Assembly: GCA_022843625.1 (NCBI GenBank)
Contig: JALHNH010000041.1
Span: forward strand, 1 to 61,000
Direction: 5' to 3'
DNA: 61,000 bases
Origin: Bryobacter sp.
GTDB taxonomy: Bacteria; Acidobacteriota; Terriglobia; Bryobacterales; Bryobacteraceae
This document shows positions 15,967 to 26,100 of this stretch, piece after piece (the first letter of the stretch is position 1; every line of letters begins with the position of its first letter). Below the pieces are notes generated by a model that was given only the letters and a program-made list of their open reading frames with translations, searched no databases and was not told the origin of the DNA. The translations under genes were made by a program, and so were the position numbers.

Positions 15967-16683
15967 ATGCCCAATTCAAGCCTGTATCGCTGCCCTGTAT
16001 TATTTGTTGGTAAGTCCAGCTTCGACGATCCCATCCTCAAACAACTCAAGCTTCATTGCCAGCCCGATCCCCAGTGGGTCGATGATGCTTCGCAAGCCAC
16101 TGCCGCACTAAGTGAACAAGACTGGAGTCTTTGCCTGATTCACCTGGATCCAGACCCGCAAACCAGCCTCGCTTCCGCCTCCAGAATCGCCAAAACCCTT
16201 CTGGTTTCGCGCAATTCCACTTGCCCCTGTATTGGAATCACTGCCCTCGGTGCTGAAACTATGGATCTGCTGCGAAGTGCCTCCGGGCTTGACGCGATCA
16301 TCAGTCTCCCTTGCGAATCGCAAATCTGGGCGTCCTGGCTCTCAGAGCCCGTTTCCTTTGATCAAGAAGATCTGATTGATCGAATGATGGGAAATGAAAT
16401 TCTCGCCAGGCGTGTGGTCGGTGTCTTTCTCGAGGATGCCCCAAAACAGCTGATGGCTCTTCACGATGCGCTGATCCGGCAGGACAACGAAACTGGCAGT
16501 AGAGTTGCCCATTCTCTGCGCGGCGCTGCATCCAATGCAGGAGGAGATGCGCTGGTCTCTTTGGCCCGGGGCATTGAAAACGCCTCCAGCACTGGTCATT
16601 TCGATGAGGTAGAAAGAATGCTCCCGAAGCTGGAAGAACGATTTGCCAGACTGAGACCAGTCCTCGAACGATTCTGCCGTTAA
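15967..16683 (+). CDS. Hpt-domain protein with N-terminal receiver-like region
   Basis: A 239-residue protein. The C-terminal 100 residues are a histidine phosphotransfer domain with phospho-His in AHSLRGAASNAGG. The first 120 residues resemble a receiver fold in length and hydrophobic pattern (CPVLFVGKSSFD..., LCLIHLDPD), but I see no convincing acidic pocket, so this part is probably a pseudo-receiver. It starts 12 bases after cheR and is the last gene of the operon. It could move phosphate between the CheA receiver domain and the receiver-PP2C, or act as a sink; this is inference. Confidence 0.8.
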   Translation: MPNSSLYRCPVLFVGKSSFDDPILKQLKLHCQPDPQWVDDASQATAALSEQDWSLCLIHLDPDPQTSLASASRIAKTLLVSRNSTCPCIGITALGAETMDLLRSASGLDAIISLPCESQIWASWLSEPVSFDQEDLIDRMMGNEILARRVVGVFLEDAPKQLMALHDALIRQDNETGSRVAHSLRGAASNAGGDALVSLARGIENASSTGHFDEVERMLPKLEERFARLRPVLERFCR

Positions 16684-16684
16684 G

Positions 16685-18043
16685 CTACTTGCCGCCCAGC
16701 AGATAGGTAGGCGTTACGCCTTCCATGGTCGAAAAGCCCGCATTGGCTGCACTCAGATGCGCCGTGCAGGATTTCACCTCTCCAAGGAACATATGTGGGT
16801 GCACGTCTACCTGCATCTCGCGCATTTCCATTGAGCCATATAGCAGTACGGGGAATTTGGCCGTTACCGGTATCACCAGGTCCTGCACAACGTATCGTTC
16901 TCGCAATGCCTGCTTGAGCGCTCGATCCCAGGCCCCCTGTTCCGTGCTGGGTCCGTCAAAAACGGGCAAAGCGCCAGTGGAATCATTGGGCACCAGCACG
17001 AGCGAATTCTTGTTGGCGGATATAAATTCCGGGAGATCAATTGTTTCCCCAGCACGTTGGGTTTTGGTAGTGCTTACGATGCGTGTCCAGGGGACAAAGG
17101 CTGCGATCGCTTTTCGTTCAGCCAGGGGGAACTTTGCAGTTAGAGCTTCATCCGTCAACAGGCTAAACATCGCTCGTTTCTGAGCCAGCTCGGCCCGGAA
17201 GGAATTCACCATGCAAACCTTGCCGTCACGATATGCCTTCACGAGCGGATGGTTCAAGTCAAAGCGAAGAAGAAATTCCTGCAACGATGAGGCCCGGTAA
17301 AGCAAATCAATCCGGTAGTCGCCCTTGGTCAATACTCCGTTTCGGTAATCCAGTTGTTCGGGATTGACCAGTTCCGCCTGATACCCATGCTTGCGGAATA
17401 GCTCTACCAGTACTGTATATTCAGCCCCATCAATGGTCTGGAAAGGCTGCTTGAACTCAAGCACAGCAAGATTTGGCTGTTTCTTTCCACCATAAGCTTT
17501 ATATGCTTTCAAAATCGCGGAGAGCAGATACTTGGTGCCGCCAAACTTCGTAAGGCTGTGTTTCTTGCGAAACTCCTTCACCGGCGGAGCATCGAAAAAC
17601 ATGTCAGCGAGCAATTCACCATAAGCTAAACCCGTTGCCGAAGACGCCTGAAAATTCCGGAATTGCAGCGAACCATTGTTCAGATTTGTGTTCAGCAAGG
17701 AGGTAACGTGCAGAAAGCTATACCCGGGGTCGATCGACGCGAGCATTCGTTCGGCAGGTAGTAACTCCATTCGCTGCAACAAACCGGGGTTTGCGAGGGC
17801 GAGATTTTCGATTCGTTCAATCGAAGAAAGTAACGACTCTCCGGCTTTGCTCATCTGCTCATACTGCTTTGTGGACAAGAAATGCGGGCGAAGAAACGGA
17901 GATGCAAGACGAGTTCCCACGATCATCCCATGAGCCCGCATCCGCTCCGTAAGAGCATCGGTCCATTCGAGGTTCGCGTGAGGCGGGCTTTCGAGAATTT
18001 TGTGGTAGCGGACGATTGCGTCGTCCACAAGCTTTTGCGCCAT
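16685..18043 (-). CDS. Circularly permuted ATP-grasp-like protein (glutathionylspermidine-synthase-like)
   Basis: A 452-residue soluble protein. Segments such as VCMVNSFRAELAQKRAMF, LLTDE and PWTRIVSTTK match, from memory, the pattern of circularly permuted ATP-grasp proteins related to glutathionylspermidine synthase (ATP-dependent carboxylate-amine ligases). The substrate is unknown. The C-terminus (LSAANAGFSTMEGVTPTYLLGG) reads as the glycine-rich end of the family. It converges with the chemosensory operon with one base between stops, and is transcribed divergently from the S46 peptidase. There is no signal peptide. Function at the level of a reaction cannot be stated. Confidence 0.55.
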   Translation of the reverse strand: MAQKLVDDAIVRYHKILESPPHANLEWTDALTERMRAHGMIVGTRLASPFLRPHFLSTKQYEQMSKAGESLLSSIERIENLALANPGLLQRMELLPAERMLASIDPGYSFLHVTSLLNTNLNNGSLQFRNFQASSATGLAYGELLADMFFDAPPVKEFRKKHSLTKFGGTKYLLSAILKAYKAYGGKKQPNLAVLEFKQPFQTIDGAEYTVLVELFRKHGYQAELVNPEQLDYRNGVLTKGDYRIDLLYRASSLQEFLLRFDLNHPLVKAYRDGKVCMVNSFRAELAQKRAMFSLLTDEALTAKFPLAERKAIAAFVPWTRIVSTTKTQRAGETIDLPEFISANKNSLVLVPNDSTGALPVFDGPSTEQGAWDRALKQALRERYVVQDLVIPVTAKFPVLLYGSMEMREMQVDVHPHMFLGEVKSCTAHLSAANAGFSTMEGVTPTYLLGGK

Positions 18044-18161
18044 CGTTAAACTTTGTATCAGTATGGCATACGAAAACGCAGAATCAAAGTTTATCGGACA
18101 ATTTCCCTAAGGTAAGCTATTGATAGTAATGGACTTCTCATCGAGACGTCAAAAAGGTAAC

Positions 18162-20222
18162 ATGAAAGCAGTGAAAAACTCTCTCTTTTTAGGTATTCTC
18201 CTCGCAATTGCGCGTCTTGGCGTTGCCGACGACGGAATCTGGCTCCTCAACGAATTCCCTGGCGCCGCCCTCAAGGCAAAGTATGGTTTTGAAGTCTCTG
18301 GCGTATTCCTCAAGAATCTCCAACTGGGCAGCGTCAGGTTCAACAATGGGGGCTCCGGCAGCTTCGTCTCTTCTGAAGGACTCGTTTTCACCAACCACCA
18401 CGTCGGTTCCGATTGCATACAAAAACTGTCATCCAAGGAGCACGATTACCTTAAAGATGGCTTTATGGCGGCTACTCGATCGGAAGAGAGAAAATGCCCG
18501 GATCTTGAACTCAATGTGCTGCTTAGTATCGAAAATGTAACGGAAAAAGTAAAAGCTGCAGTACCCGCTTCTGCCACTCCCGCAGAGGCCGCCACTCGCC
18601 GCAGGGCCGAAATGAGCGCAATCGAGAAAGCTTGTGCAGACCGTTCCAGCCACCGCTGTGATGTGGTCACTCTGTTTAGTGGTGGTCAGTACCATCTTTA
18701 CGAGTATCAGAAGTACACCGACATCCGGCTCGTCTTCGCTCCAGAGAAAGACATAGCCTTCTTTGGCGGTGATGCTGACAACTTCACCTACCCGCGATGG
18801 AACCTCGATGTTTGTTTCTTCCGCGTATACGAAAACGATAAGCCACTGAAGCCACTTCATTTCTTCCCCTGGTCTCGCAACGGCGTGAAAAAGGGCGAGC
18901 TTACTTTCGTTTCGGGCAACCCGGGCTCAACCGGGCGCCTCCTCACTCTTGCTGAGTTTGAGTTCCAGCGGGATCTTTCGGTCAAGTTGAACCTGGAGAG
19001 AAATCGTGGCCTGATTGCAGCCCTCAAACAATACTCAAAAAAGGGTCCTGAAGAAGCCCGGGTCGCCTTGGAAGAAATCTTTGGCGCAGAGAACAGCTAC
19101 AAAGCCTTGAGCGGATTCATGACGGGGCTTGCAGACCCGGCATTTATGGCACGCAAGAAGACCGAGGAAGCAGCCTTCAAAGCTGCTATCGGTAAGGACC
19201 CGGACAAGCAGAAGCAATATGGTTCTGTCTGGGACCAGTTGCGGGATATCACAGAAGCCTACAAACCCATCTACCCTGGCGTGATGGTTTTTGAGAACGG
19301 ACCCAACCAATACGGGTCCGTGCTCCCCATCGCGCGTCAGATTTATCGCTACGCCACAGAGCGTCAGAAGCCCGACGCTGAGCGTCTCAGGGAATACGCA
19401 GCAGCCGGCCTTGCCAGTCTCGAAGAATCCATCTTCAGCACTGCCCCGCTAACAGCAAGTCTCGAAACTGCCGTAGTAGCCGAATACTTGCGCTTTGCCT
19501 TGGAAGTCCTGGGCCCTGACAACACCGTACTAAAAGCTTTGCTCAACGGCCGCAGTCCGGATCAGGTCGCCGCCGAGGCCATTGCTAACACTAAGCTCTT
19601 TTCTGTCGAAGAAAGAAAGCGGTTGGCTGCATCGGCTGAATTGGTTCAAACAAGCCCGGACGGGCTGCTTCGTCTGATCCGCATCATTGAACCTGAAGCA
19701 CGCAAATTCCGCAAAGACTATGAAGATCGAGTTCAGGCTCGTCAATCCCTCGAAACTGCCCGTCTTGCTCAGGCACAATATGCCCTGGGCGGTAATGTCT
19801 ATCCGGACGCCACATTTACTTTAAGAGTTAGCTTCGGCCCAGCTATCGGTTACCGCTCATCCAGTGGTAAGTCCATCAATTGGATGACAGATTTCGCCGG
19901 CATGTACCGCCACGCAACAGGCACAGACCCCTTTGCTTTACCCAAGCGCTGGCTGGATCGTAAGAAAAATCTGAACCTCAGCGTTCCGTTCAATTTTGTT
20001 ACAACCGCCGATACGCACGGCGGTAATAGCGGCAGCCCCACCGTGAACACGAAGGGGGAAATTATCGGAATCCTCTTTGACGGAAATCTGGAAGGGCTTC
20101 CCAATCGCTACATCTATACCGATAAGCAGGCTCGAAGTGTGCATGTCGCAAGCCAGGGGATCGTTGAGTCTCTTAGCAAGATCTATCAGGCCGAAACTCT
20201 GCTGAAAGAACTCGGCTTCTGA
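18162..20222 (+). CDS. S46 family dipeptidyl-peptidase (DPP7-like)
   Basis: A 686-residue secreted serine peptidase of family S46, which removes dipeptides from peptide N-termini in the periplasm. The trypsin-like catalytic set is visible: His in TNHHVG (residues 77-82), Asp in the YPRWNLDVCFF region, and Ser in GGNSGSP. Eighteen residues after that Ser is Gly (FDGN), the position that is Gly in DPP7 (hydrophobic P1) and Arg in DPP11 (acidic P1), so a DPP7-type preference is inferred. ATG 18162 is chosen because a good signal peptide (MKAVKNSLFLGILLAIARLGVA) starts there and AAGG lies before it; the frame extends to a TTG at 18120. Confidence 0.94.
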   Translation: MKAVKNSLFLGILLAIARLGVADDGIWLLNEFPGAALKAKYGFEVSGVFLKNLQLGSVRFNNGGSGSFVSSEGLVFTNHHVGSDCIQKLSSKEHDYLKDGFMAATRSEERKCPDLELNVLLSIENVTEKVKAAVPASATPAEAATRRRAEMSAIEKACADRSSHRCDVVTLFSGGQYHLYEYQKYTDIRLVFAPEKDIAFFGGDADNFTYPRWNLDVCFFRVYENDKPLKPLHFFPWSRNGVKKGELTFVSGNPGSTGRLLTLAEFEFQRDLSVKLNLERNRGLIAALKQYSKKGPEEARVALEEIFGAENSYKALSGFMTGLADPAFMARKKTEEAAFKAAIGKDPDKQKQYGSVWDQLRDITEAYKPIYPGVMVFENGPNQYGSVLPIARQIYRYATERQKPDAERLREYAAAGLASLEESIFSTAPLTASLETAVVAEYLRFALEVLGPDNTVLKALLNGRSPDQVAAEAIANTKLFSVEERKRLAASAELVQTSPDGLLRLIRIIEPEARKFRKDYEDRVQARQSLETARLAQAQYALGGNVYPDATFTLRVSFGPAIGYRSSSGKSINWMTDFAGMYRHATGTDPFALPKRWLDRKKNLNLSVPFNFVTTADTHGGNSGSPTVNTKGEIIGILFDGNLEGLPNRYIYTDKQARSVHVASQGIVESLSKIYQAETLLKELGF

Positions 20223-20231
20223 GTACCGTCT

Positions 20232-21245
20232 TCAGTTCGCCAACTGGAACTGCACTCGCACAACTGCCGCCTGTTCTACCGCCTGCCCCTCTTTGCTGGC
20301 TGGGCGAAATTGAATCTGGGCCGCTGCCAGAGCCGCGTTTTCGTCCAGTCCGTGGCCAAGGCCCCGCACCACCGTCAACACCTTGAGTCTGCCGTCGGCC
20401 CCAAACAGGATGCGCAGATGTACCTCTCCCTCGATCCCCAATCGACGAGCTTCTTCTGTGTAGAGCGGCCGAGGCTTGCTCAAAATTTCAACACCTTTGA
20501 ACGCGGACTCAGTTGTTGCTTCCCGCTCCAGACGATTCCGCTTTGCGTTGCTAGGGCTCGAATCAAAAGCACTGGCAAGGACTGTGTTTGAGGATCGTAA
20601 CTTGGGCGCTGAAGGCCCACTGCTTCCAAAAGCTTCACCCTGCACTACCGCCATCCGGGCTTTTCCGGGCCGCACCGTTTCTGAGCTTTCAAAGCCGCTC
20701 TGCTGCGCCACCCCGAGGCGGGTATCGGGTTTCGGTTCGAGACTTGAAGCCGAACTTCCAAAACCTCCAGTTGCGACTCGCGCCGCTTCTCGCTCAACGC
20801 GAACAGCTGCCTGAATTGTAGTGGTAAAGCTTCCCACCACCGGCTTTGGCGCGGGCATGGCTGCAACTTCAATCGCGGGAATGGCTGCTTTCAGCTCAAC
20901 TTTGGCTGGCGTTAGACTCGGTGGTGCAGGCAACTCAATATTTCGGGCTGGACTGGCATTTCCCGTCTCGAGCAGCCTGGCTTTCGGTGCGGGTCTTCGA
21001 CTAGATGGCATTGCTGGCTTTACAAGATCCGGCAGTCGTGCCGGTTCGGGCAGCCGGCTTAAGCTGACCATCCGGATTCGAGCTGTTTGCATCGGTTTTT
21101 CCACCGAGGGAACCTTCACCCAAATCAACAGGGTCAATACCAGCGCGTTTGCCAACACCCCCGCGCCAAGTCGGCTAGCACCCTCTCGTGGGCTCTGAAC
21201 TTCCAGGCTTGCAAATGCCGGGCCCCCTTTTATTTCCCGGCTCAC
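20232..21245 (-). CDS. TonB-like energy-transducer protein
   Basis: A 337-residue protein with an N-terminal membrane anchor (ANALVLTLLIWVKV), a long Pro/Ala-rich periplasmic spacer, and a C-terminal TonB domain of about 85 residues (RPLYTEEARRLGIEGEVHLRI, GHGLDENAALAAAQIQFRPA). TonB proteins pass proton-motive force to outer-membrane receptors; stand-alone TonB-C proteins of this type are common in Acidobacteriota. It starts with GTG overlapping the stop of the upstream gene (GTGA), so the two are coupled. No ExbB/ExbD is nearby. Confidence 0.85.
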   Translation of the reverse strand: MSREIKGGPAFASLEVQSPREGASRLGAGVLANALVLTLLIWVKVPSVEKPMQTARIRMVSLSRLPEPARLPDLVKPAMPSSRRPAPKARLLETGNASPARNIELPAPPSLTPAKVELKAAIPAIEVAAMPAPKPVVGSFTTTIQAAVRVEREAARVATGGFGSSASSLEPKPDTRLGVAQQSGFESSETVRPGKARMAVVQGEAFGSSGPSAPKLRSSNTVLASAFDSSPSNAKRNRLEREATTESAFKGVEILSKPRPLYTEEARRLGIEGEVHLRILFGADGRLKVLTVVRGLGHGLDENAALAAAQIQFRPASKEGQAVEQAAVVRVQFQLAN

Positions 21246-23053
21246 TTCTGGCGACCTGGCTCAGACAAAGCGGCAGACTTGGGCGTGTTCGTTGCTGGCA
21301 GTCTGCTCAACTTCAGATTTACAGGAGCTACTTCAAACGGCATCTTCTCCCGTGCCGACAGCAATGCAATCGATCGCGTCTTCATCAAATAACTTTGATT
21401 CGCCCAAGGCTCCAGTTTGACTCGCGATCCTAAAGGTAAAGCAGCAACTTGTTCCAGCTTGGAGTCTTCGATCAAAGGAGCTTTCGCCAACAGATCCATG
21501 AATTCCGGTGTCTTCAGATACATCGTCAGGTCATTGCCAAGGGTGGCCTGAATCAACCGTGGCAGACTTGGGCTCTTTTGCTGCAAAGCTTTCAGAAAGA
21601 GACCCGCACCGCCAAGCTTGTCTTTGTAAGGTGAATTGGCCAGTAATACCGTTGCTTTTTTCATCGCACTGGCCACCTCATCTGGTGTCCTTGAAAAACG
21701 GAACTGGTCCAGTACCGTCTCGTCTTCCACCATCGTCCTGTCATTAAACGAATATTCGGTTCGGGTTGGGTGAGCCAGGGCAATATGAGCCAGTTCCATC
21801 GCAAGAACCAGCGCGAGGCTCGCCTCATCCGGCAATACATCAACAAGTCCCCGGCTGATGGTCACCGTGTGCCCAATCGTGAAGGTTTCAAGCGGCGTTG
21901 TTAACAACAGTCGGCATTGTGCTTCCAGATCCAGCTCGTTGGTGACAATCAGGTTGTTCACCACCGTGTTTAGAACCTTGTCAACTTCGCCACGAGGCGC
22001 AATCAATCCAATTTTCTCGAGCCTCTCGATCACGTTTGTTTCCGCTTCCCGCTCCCACCTGCGTTGTCCCTCAAGAGGCGAAACCTCTTGCCTGGCATCG
22101 GTATCGTTTACCTGCCCTTCCGATTCGACAAGCATCGAAGTCAGTTCTTCCAGCTTCCGCTTGCTTTGAGAATCGTAGCTCCAGATTCGCGTCTGTCCCT
22201 TGAATCGCGAGGCGCTCCGGCTTCCCGTGCCGTCCTTCTGTGAGACGGTATCTTCAACATAAATGACGGAAGGTACCCAAACCCCGGGAGCGGTATTCAC
22301 TCTCCAACTATCAAAGTGAAAGTAAACGCCTTCTTCACTGCGCAACGTGTAAGTCCCATTGAGCCGAACCACGCAGGCATCCTGATCTTCAACCCAGATC
22401 CGGCCCAGAAATTTCCCGGCTTGATCTTGCGCAACTGGTGCAACATCAAACACCAGACAACGGACATCTCCTAAAAATTCCCTGCGTACGAAATCGAACT
22501 TGTAAGCCTTCCGGTCAAACGATTTTGAATCGATCAGAGCCATCTGGGCAAACCCAACAGGAAGAAATGCCACGGGTTCCTGGGTCTCCACCACTGGCCC
22601 TGCCTTTTTGAAAAAGGGCAGCCGCCCCTTTGGCTTGCTCTCGGCCACCACGGGCGCATCAATACTCCTCTTAACAAACGAGACGTAATTGATGGAATTG
22701 ATCAAAACCATACGGCCCAGAAAGTAGTGGTCCCGCCCCTCTTTTGAGCTACTCGAAGTGCTTGCTTCTTCTTGAATATAGGTCTCAACTATCGGGTTGC
22801 GCTCGGACAGGATCTTCATCATTCGCTGCTCGGCCGCGACAACTCGATCGAGTAAGCGGTCTACCGCACTGTTGGCCTCACTAGCTTTTTCTTCAGCTGC
22901 TGACAATGGCAAGCCAAGTCCTGTCAAGCCGCAAGCTGCCTGAAACAAAACCCGGCGGGTGATCTCGCTACACGATTGAGAAAGGCTGGTCTGAACGAAT
23001 TTCACTTTGAATTTCACTTTCTGGGCGAAACCAACTACGTGGCGCGCACTCAT
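21242..23053 (-). CDS. M48-like metalloprotease homologue with altered zinc motif
   Basis: A 603-residue protein. The leader contains ITRRVLFQAACGLTGLGLPLSAA, a signal sequence with a possible twin-arginine. The C-terminal region has the context of an M48 peptidase (LVDVLPDEASLALVLAMELAHIALAH), but the HEXXH motif reads MELAH: the first zinc-binding His is Met (codon ATG on the minus strand). A preceding beta-rich region of about 250 residues resembles an outer-membrane-lipoprotein-like domain with 'FLGRIWVEDQDACVVRLNG'. It is probably not a working zinc peptidase. It is coupled to the TonB-like gene and divergent from the TPR gene. Confidence 0.65.
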   Translation of the reverse strand: MSARHVVGFAQKVKFKVKFVQTSLSQSCSEITRRVLFQAACGLTGLGLPLSAAEEKASEANSAVDRLLDRVVAAEQRMMKILSERNPIVETYIQEEASTSSSSKEGRDHYFLGRMVLINSINYVSFVKRSIDAPVVAESKPKGRLPFFKKAGPVVETQEPVAFLPVGFAQMALIDSKSFDRKAYKFDFVRREFLGDVRCLVFDVAPVAQDQAGKFLGRIWVEDQDACVVRLNGTYTLRSEEGVYFHFDSWRVNTAPGVWVPSVIYVEDTVSQKDGTGSRSASRFKGQTRIWSYDSQSKRKLEELTSMLVESEGQVNDTDARQEVSPLEGQRRWEREAETNVIERLEKIGLIAPRGEVDKVLNTVVNNLIVTNELDLEAQCRLLLTTPLETFTIGHTVTISRGLVDVLPDEASLALVLAMELAHIALAHPTRTEYSFNDRTMVEDETVLDQFRFSRTPDEVASAMKKATVLLANSPYKDKLGGAGLFLKALQQKSPSLPRLIQATLGNDLTMYLKTPEFMDLLAKAPLIEDSKLEQVAALPLGSRVKLEPWANQSYLMKTRSIALLSAREKMPFEVAPVNLKLSRLPATNTPKSAALSEPGRQK

Positions 23054-23088
23054 GACAGAGGCACAGCGGCCCCAGCCGCCTAACCCAC

Positions 23089-23106
23089 GTTAGCCTTATC
23101 GCTAAC
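23089..23106. promoter_or_regulatory. Inverted repeat in divergent intergenic region
   Basis: A perfect 6-bp inverted repeat, GTTAGC-(6)-GCTAAC, lies in the 113-base gap between the divergent M48-like and TPR genes. It may be an operator or a small hairpin. There is no further evidence. Confidence 0.25.
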
Positions 23107-23166
23107 GCCCTGCATTCCTTGAGATTTTTCCCGGCAAAGTAACTTCTTAAGATCTTTTGATCATTT

Positions 23167-26100
23167 TTGTCACGATTTCTGCTATTTTCACGCTATACAT
23201 TTGTGGCCTTCCTAATTCGAGCTCAGTTTCTTCTTCTCGGTGCTGCTTGTCTCCTCAGAGCTCAAATAGCCCTCGTTTCCACCCCTCCCAAGGTCTCGAT
23301 TGCTGACCGTGAGATCCCAGCTCTCACCGAACCTGCTGCGCTCAATCCCCAATTCACCGTGATCGTCGCACTCGACACGCTCTTGCCTGAAGATTTTAAT
23401 TCCCTCAGACCCTACCTCCTGCAGCTCTATGCTTCCCGTACCGACAAATCGCTCTTTAATTGCAGCCTCTTCTATTCCGGCGGCTTCCAGCCGCTCGGCC
23501 CCTATCGCAATCAGGCGGCGATGGACAAAGACTTAAAACAGCAACTAAAGATTCCCGACGAGAAACCCCTACCCGATTCCCTCCGTTTCTACACCAGCCT
23601 GCTGTCAGCACCCACTCCTCTTCCCGAACAAGGCTGGTCCACCGTTGTTTATGCCGCTCGATTTCCAGCCCTTCCCGCTGAGCTTCGCGATTATGCAGAT
23701 GCCTGGCTGGCCCGCGCCTTCGCCGCCCGCCGCATCCGGCCCTTGTTCTGGACTCCCGATGAGACTCCCGCATTCCCCTCACTCTCCCGCCAGTTCCGCG
23801 CTTCACTAGACCCGGATCCCGGCCCGCTGCTCGCCGCCTCATGGACTGCCCCTCCTATGCCCGATGGCTTCCATCTCCTGCGCCTCACTCTGACTGAAGA
23901 AAATCAGCCGCCGCTCGAGACAATGGATTTTGCCCAGCTCGCAGACTTTCCGTTGCCTTCCCTGTCCGACTATTTGAAACTCCGACAGGCGGTCGCCTCC
24001 CGCCTTCCGCTCGACCAGCTCACTCTCGCTCTCACCATCAATCCTCGCGACCCAGAAGGCATCCGACTTGCCGCCGACCAAGCGCTCGAACTCAAAGACC
24101 TCGATGCCGCCATTCGCTGGCTCAAACTCGTTACAGAGGAAGAGCCCCAAAACCCCATCCGCTGGCGCGAACTGGCTAATTCTCTTTATGATCTTGGTCC
24201 CCAGGTGGATGCGGAATCGGCCCTCTCTCGTGCCCACCAGCTCAACCCCGGCGACCCTCGCCTCGCCGAGCGCTACGGTCGTGTCCGGCTTGCACTTCGC
24301 GATATCCCCGGTGCCCTCGCCCTCTTCGATAAGAGCCTTTCTCTCGATTCCAAAAACGAAGCCCTCTGGTGGATTTGCGCCGACCTCGCTCGTGATACAC
24401 GAGACGAATCGCGGGAATTGCAGTCCCTCGAACGCGCCCTCGCACTCAACGGATCCCGCCTCGACAGGCGTACCCGCGCCATCACCCTTCTGCTCAAAAC
24501 CAACAACAAAGACAAAGCGCGCAGCTATGTTCAAGCCGTTTCAGATACCCTTCCACCTCAAGTGCCCGTCCTTACAGACTTCGCCCAATTCCACGAACAG
24601 CTCTCAGACCCTCCCCGTGCCCTAAGCCTCTGGCGTCAAACCTTTTCCATCGATCCCGCCTACGAGCGCGGTTATTACGAAACCACCCGCCTGCTAATCG
24701 ATGCTAAAAACCATAAAGAAGCCCTGACGATTGCCGTCGCCGGTATTGAAAAGATTCCTGATTCGGTAAGGCTCCATCTTGCTCGCGCCAGTCTCCTCGA
24801 GTATCTAGGCCAGCCTTACGAAAGCCGCCGTCACCTCGCATCCGCCGCAAGCCGTCTTACGCATATGGACCTGCTTCAGCGGCGAGCCAGCCAGGAAGAT
24901 CTCTATGGTAAGTCCGCCGCAGAAGCCTATCAGGCCCTTGCCGAAGCTCAGGAGAAGGCGAAATCTCCTCACTTGGCCAACACCCTCTCGAGAGGCCTTA
25001 CCGTTGCGCTCCGCGACAACGACCGTCCGCGGATCACCTGGTTCCAGCGCAAGCTTCCCACTGCCACCAGCTCTAAGCCCAAATCCGTCCTGACTCTTCC
25101 TCCTTCCGCTACTTCGATCCCCGGAGGCCCCGACGGGCTCGCCTTTGCCGCCCGCATGAAGAAAACCTCCAGTTCTGCAACCTTCTTCAACGAATACACC
25201 CACACCATCGCTTCACAATTTGCCAACAACTCAAACAAGCTCTACGAAGCCTTCCGCGATGAAATTCTGACCTATCTCTCAAAAGTCCACCAGCTCGAAA
25301 CTTTCGGCAGCAAGGTAGATGACACTTTTGTAATCGAGCTATCGGTCCGCGACAAAAACGCCCGCCGCAACACCGAGCGCCTCGTCGAATTTCTCGGCTA
25401 CAAGCTCAAAACCAATGGCAACAAGATCTCCCTCGACGCAGGAGAAAAGAAGCAGCAGGCCCGCAAACAGGACATCCTCAACGCCCTCGGCCTCGACCCG
25501 GTTGGGATGGAGGAGGCCATCGAAGCGGGCAAAGACTACAAACTGGAATTCGAATCCGCCCCTGCCAGCATCCTTTTCGGTGAAGTGAACTGGGTCCGCG
25601 AATTCGCCTCCAAGGGCCTGCCCACCGGCGGCTTTGCTGCATTCCTCGCCCAGGAACCCTCGATCGCAAAGCTCTACGCCGGCCTTTCTGCTGCAGAACC
25701 CAAAGCCGCCGAACTTCTCGCCACACGCATTGGCCTGCGCAAACTCTCTGCCGATAATCTCCCAGACCTTCTCTTTGCCTATGGCTCTTCCTTAGCCCTC
25801 AATGCACAAGGCCAGCCTGTGGTCCCCGGCGGCGAGGCAGCCCGCGACATCTGGCAGTCCCTCACCCAGGCAAGCCCGAGCGACCCCGCTCAGTTCTACC
25901 TCCAGTTACTCAACCGCGACGACGGCAAACTCTTCGCCTTCTTCTCCGCCTTGGGTCAGCTCCAACCTCTGCGGCAGCGCTTCTTTACTCGCAATGTCGA
26001 TCGCACTGCCGCCTATTACAACCTCTTCAAAGACTCCCCGGAAATGAAGATTGGTGCTGGAAAACGAACTCGTGAAGCACCCTTCCTCGACTTCCTTCGC

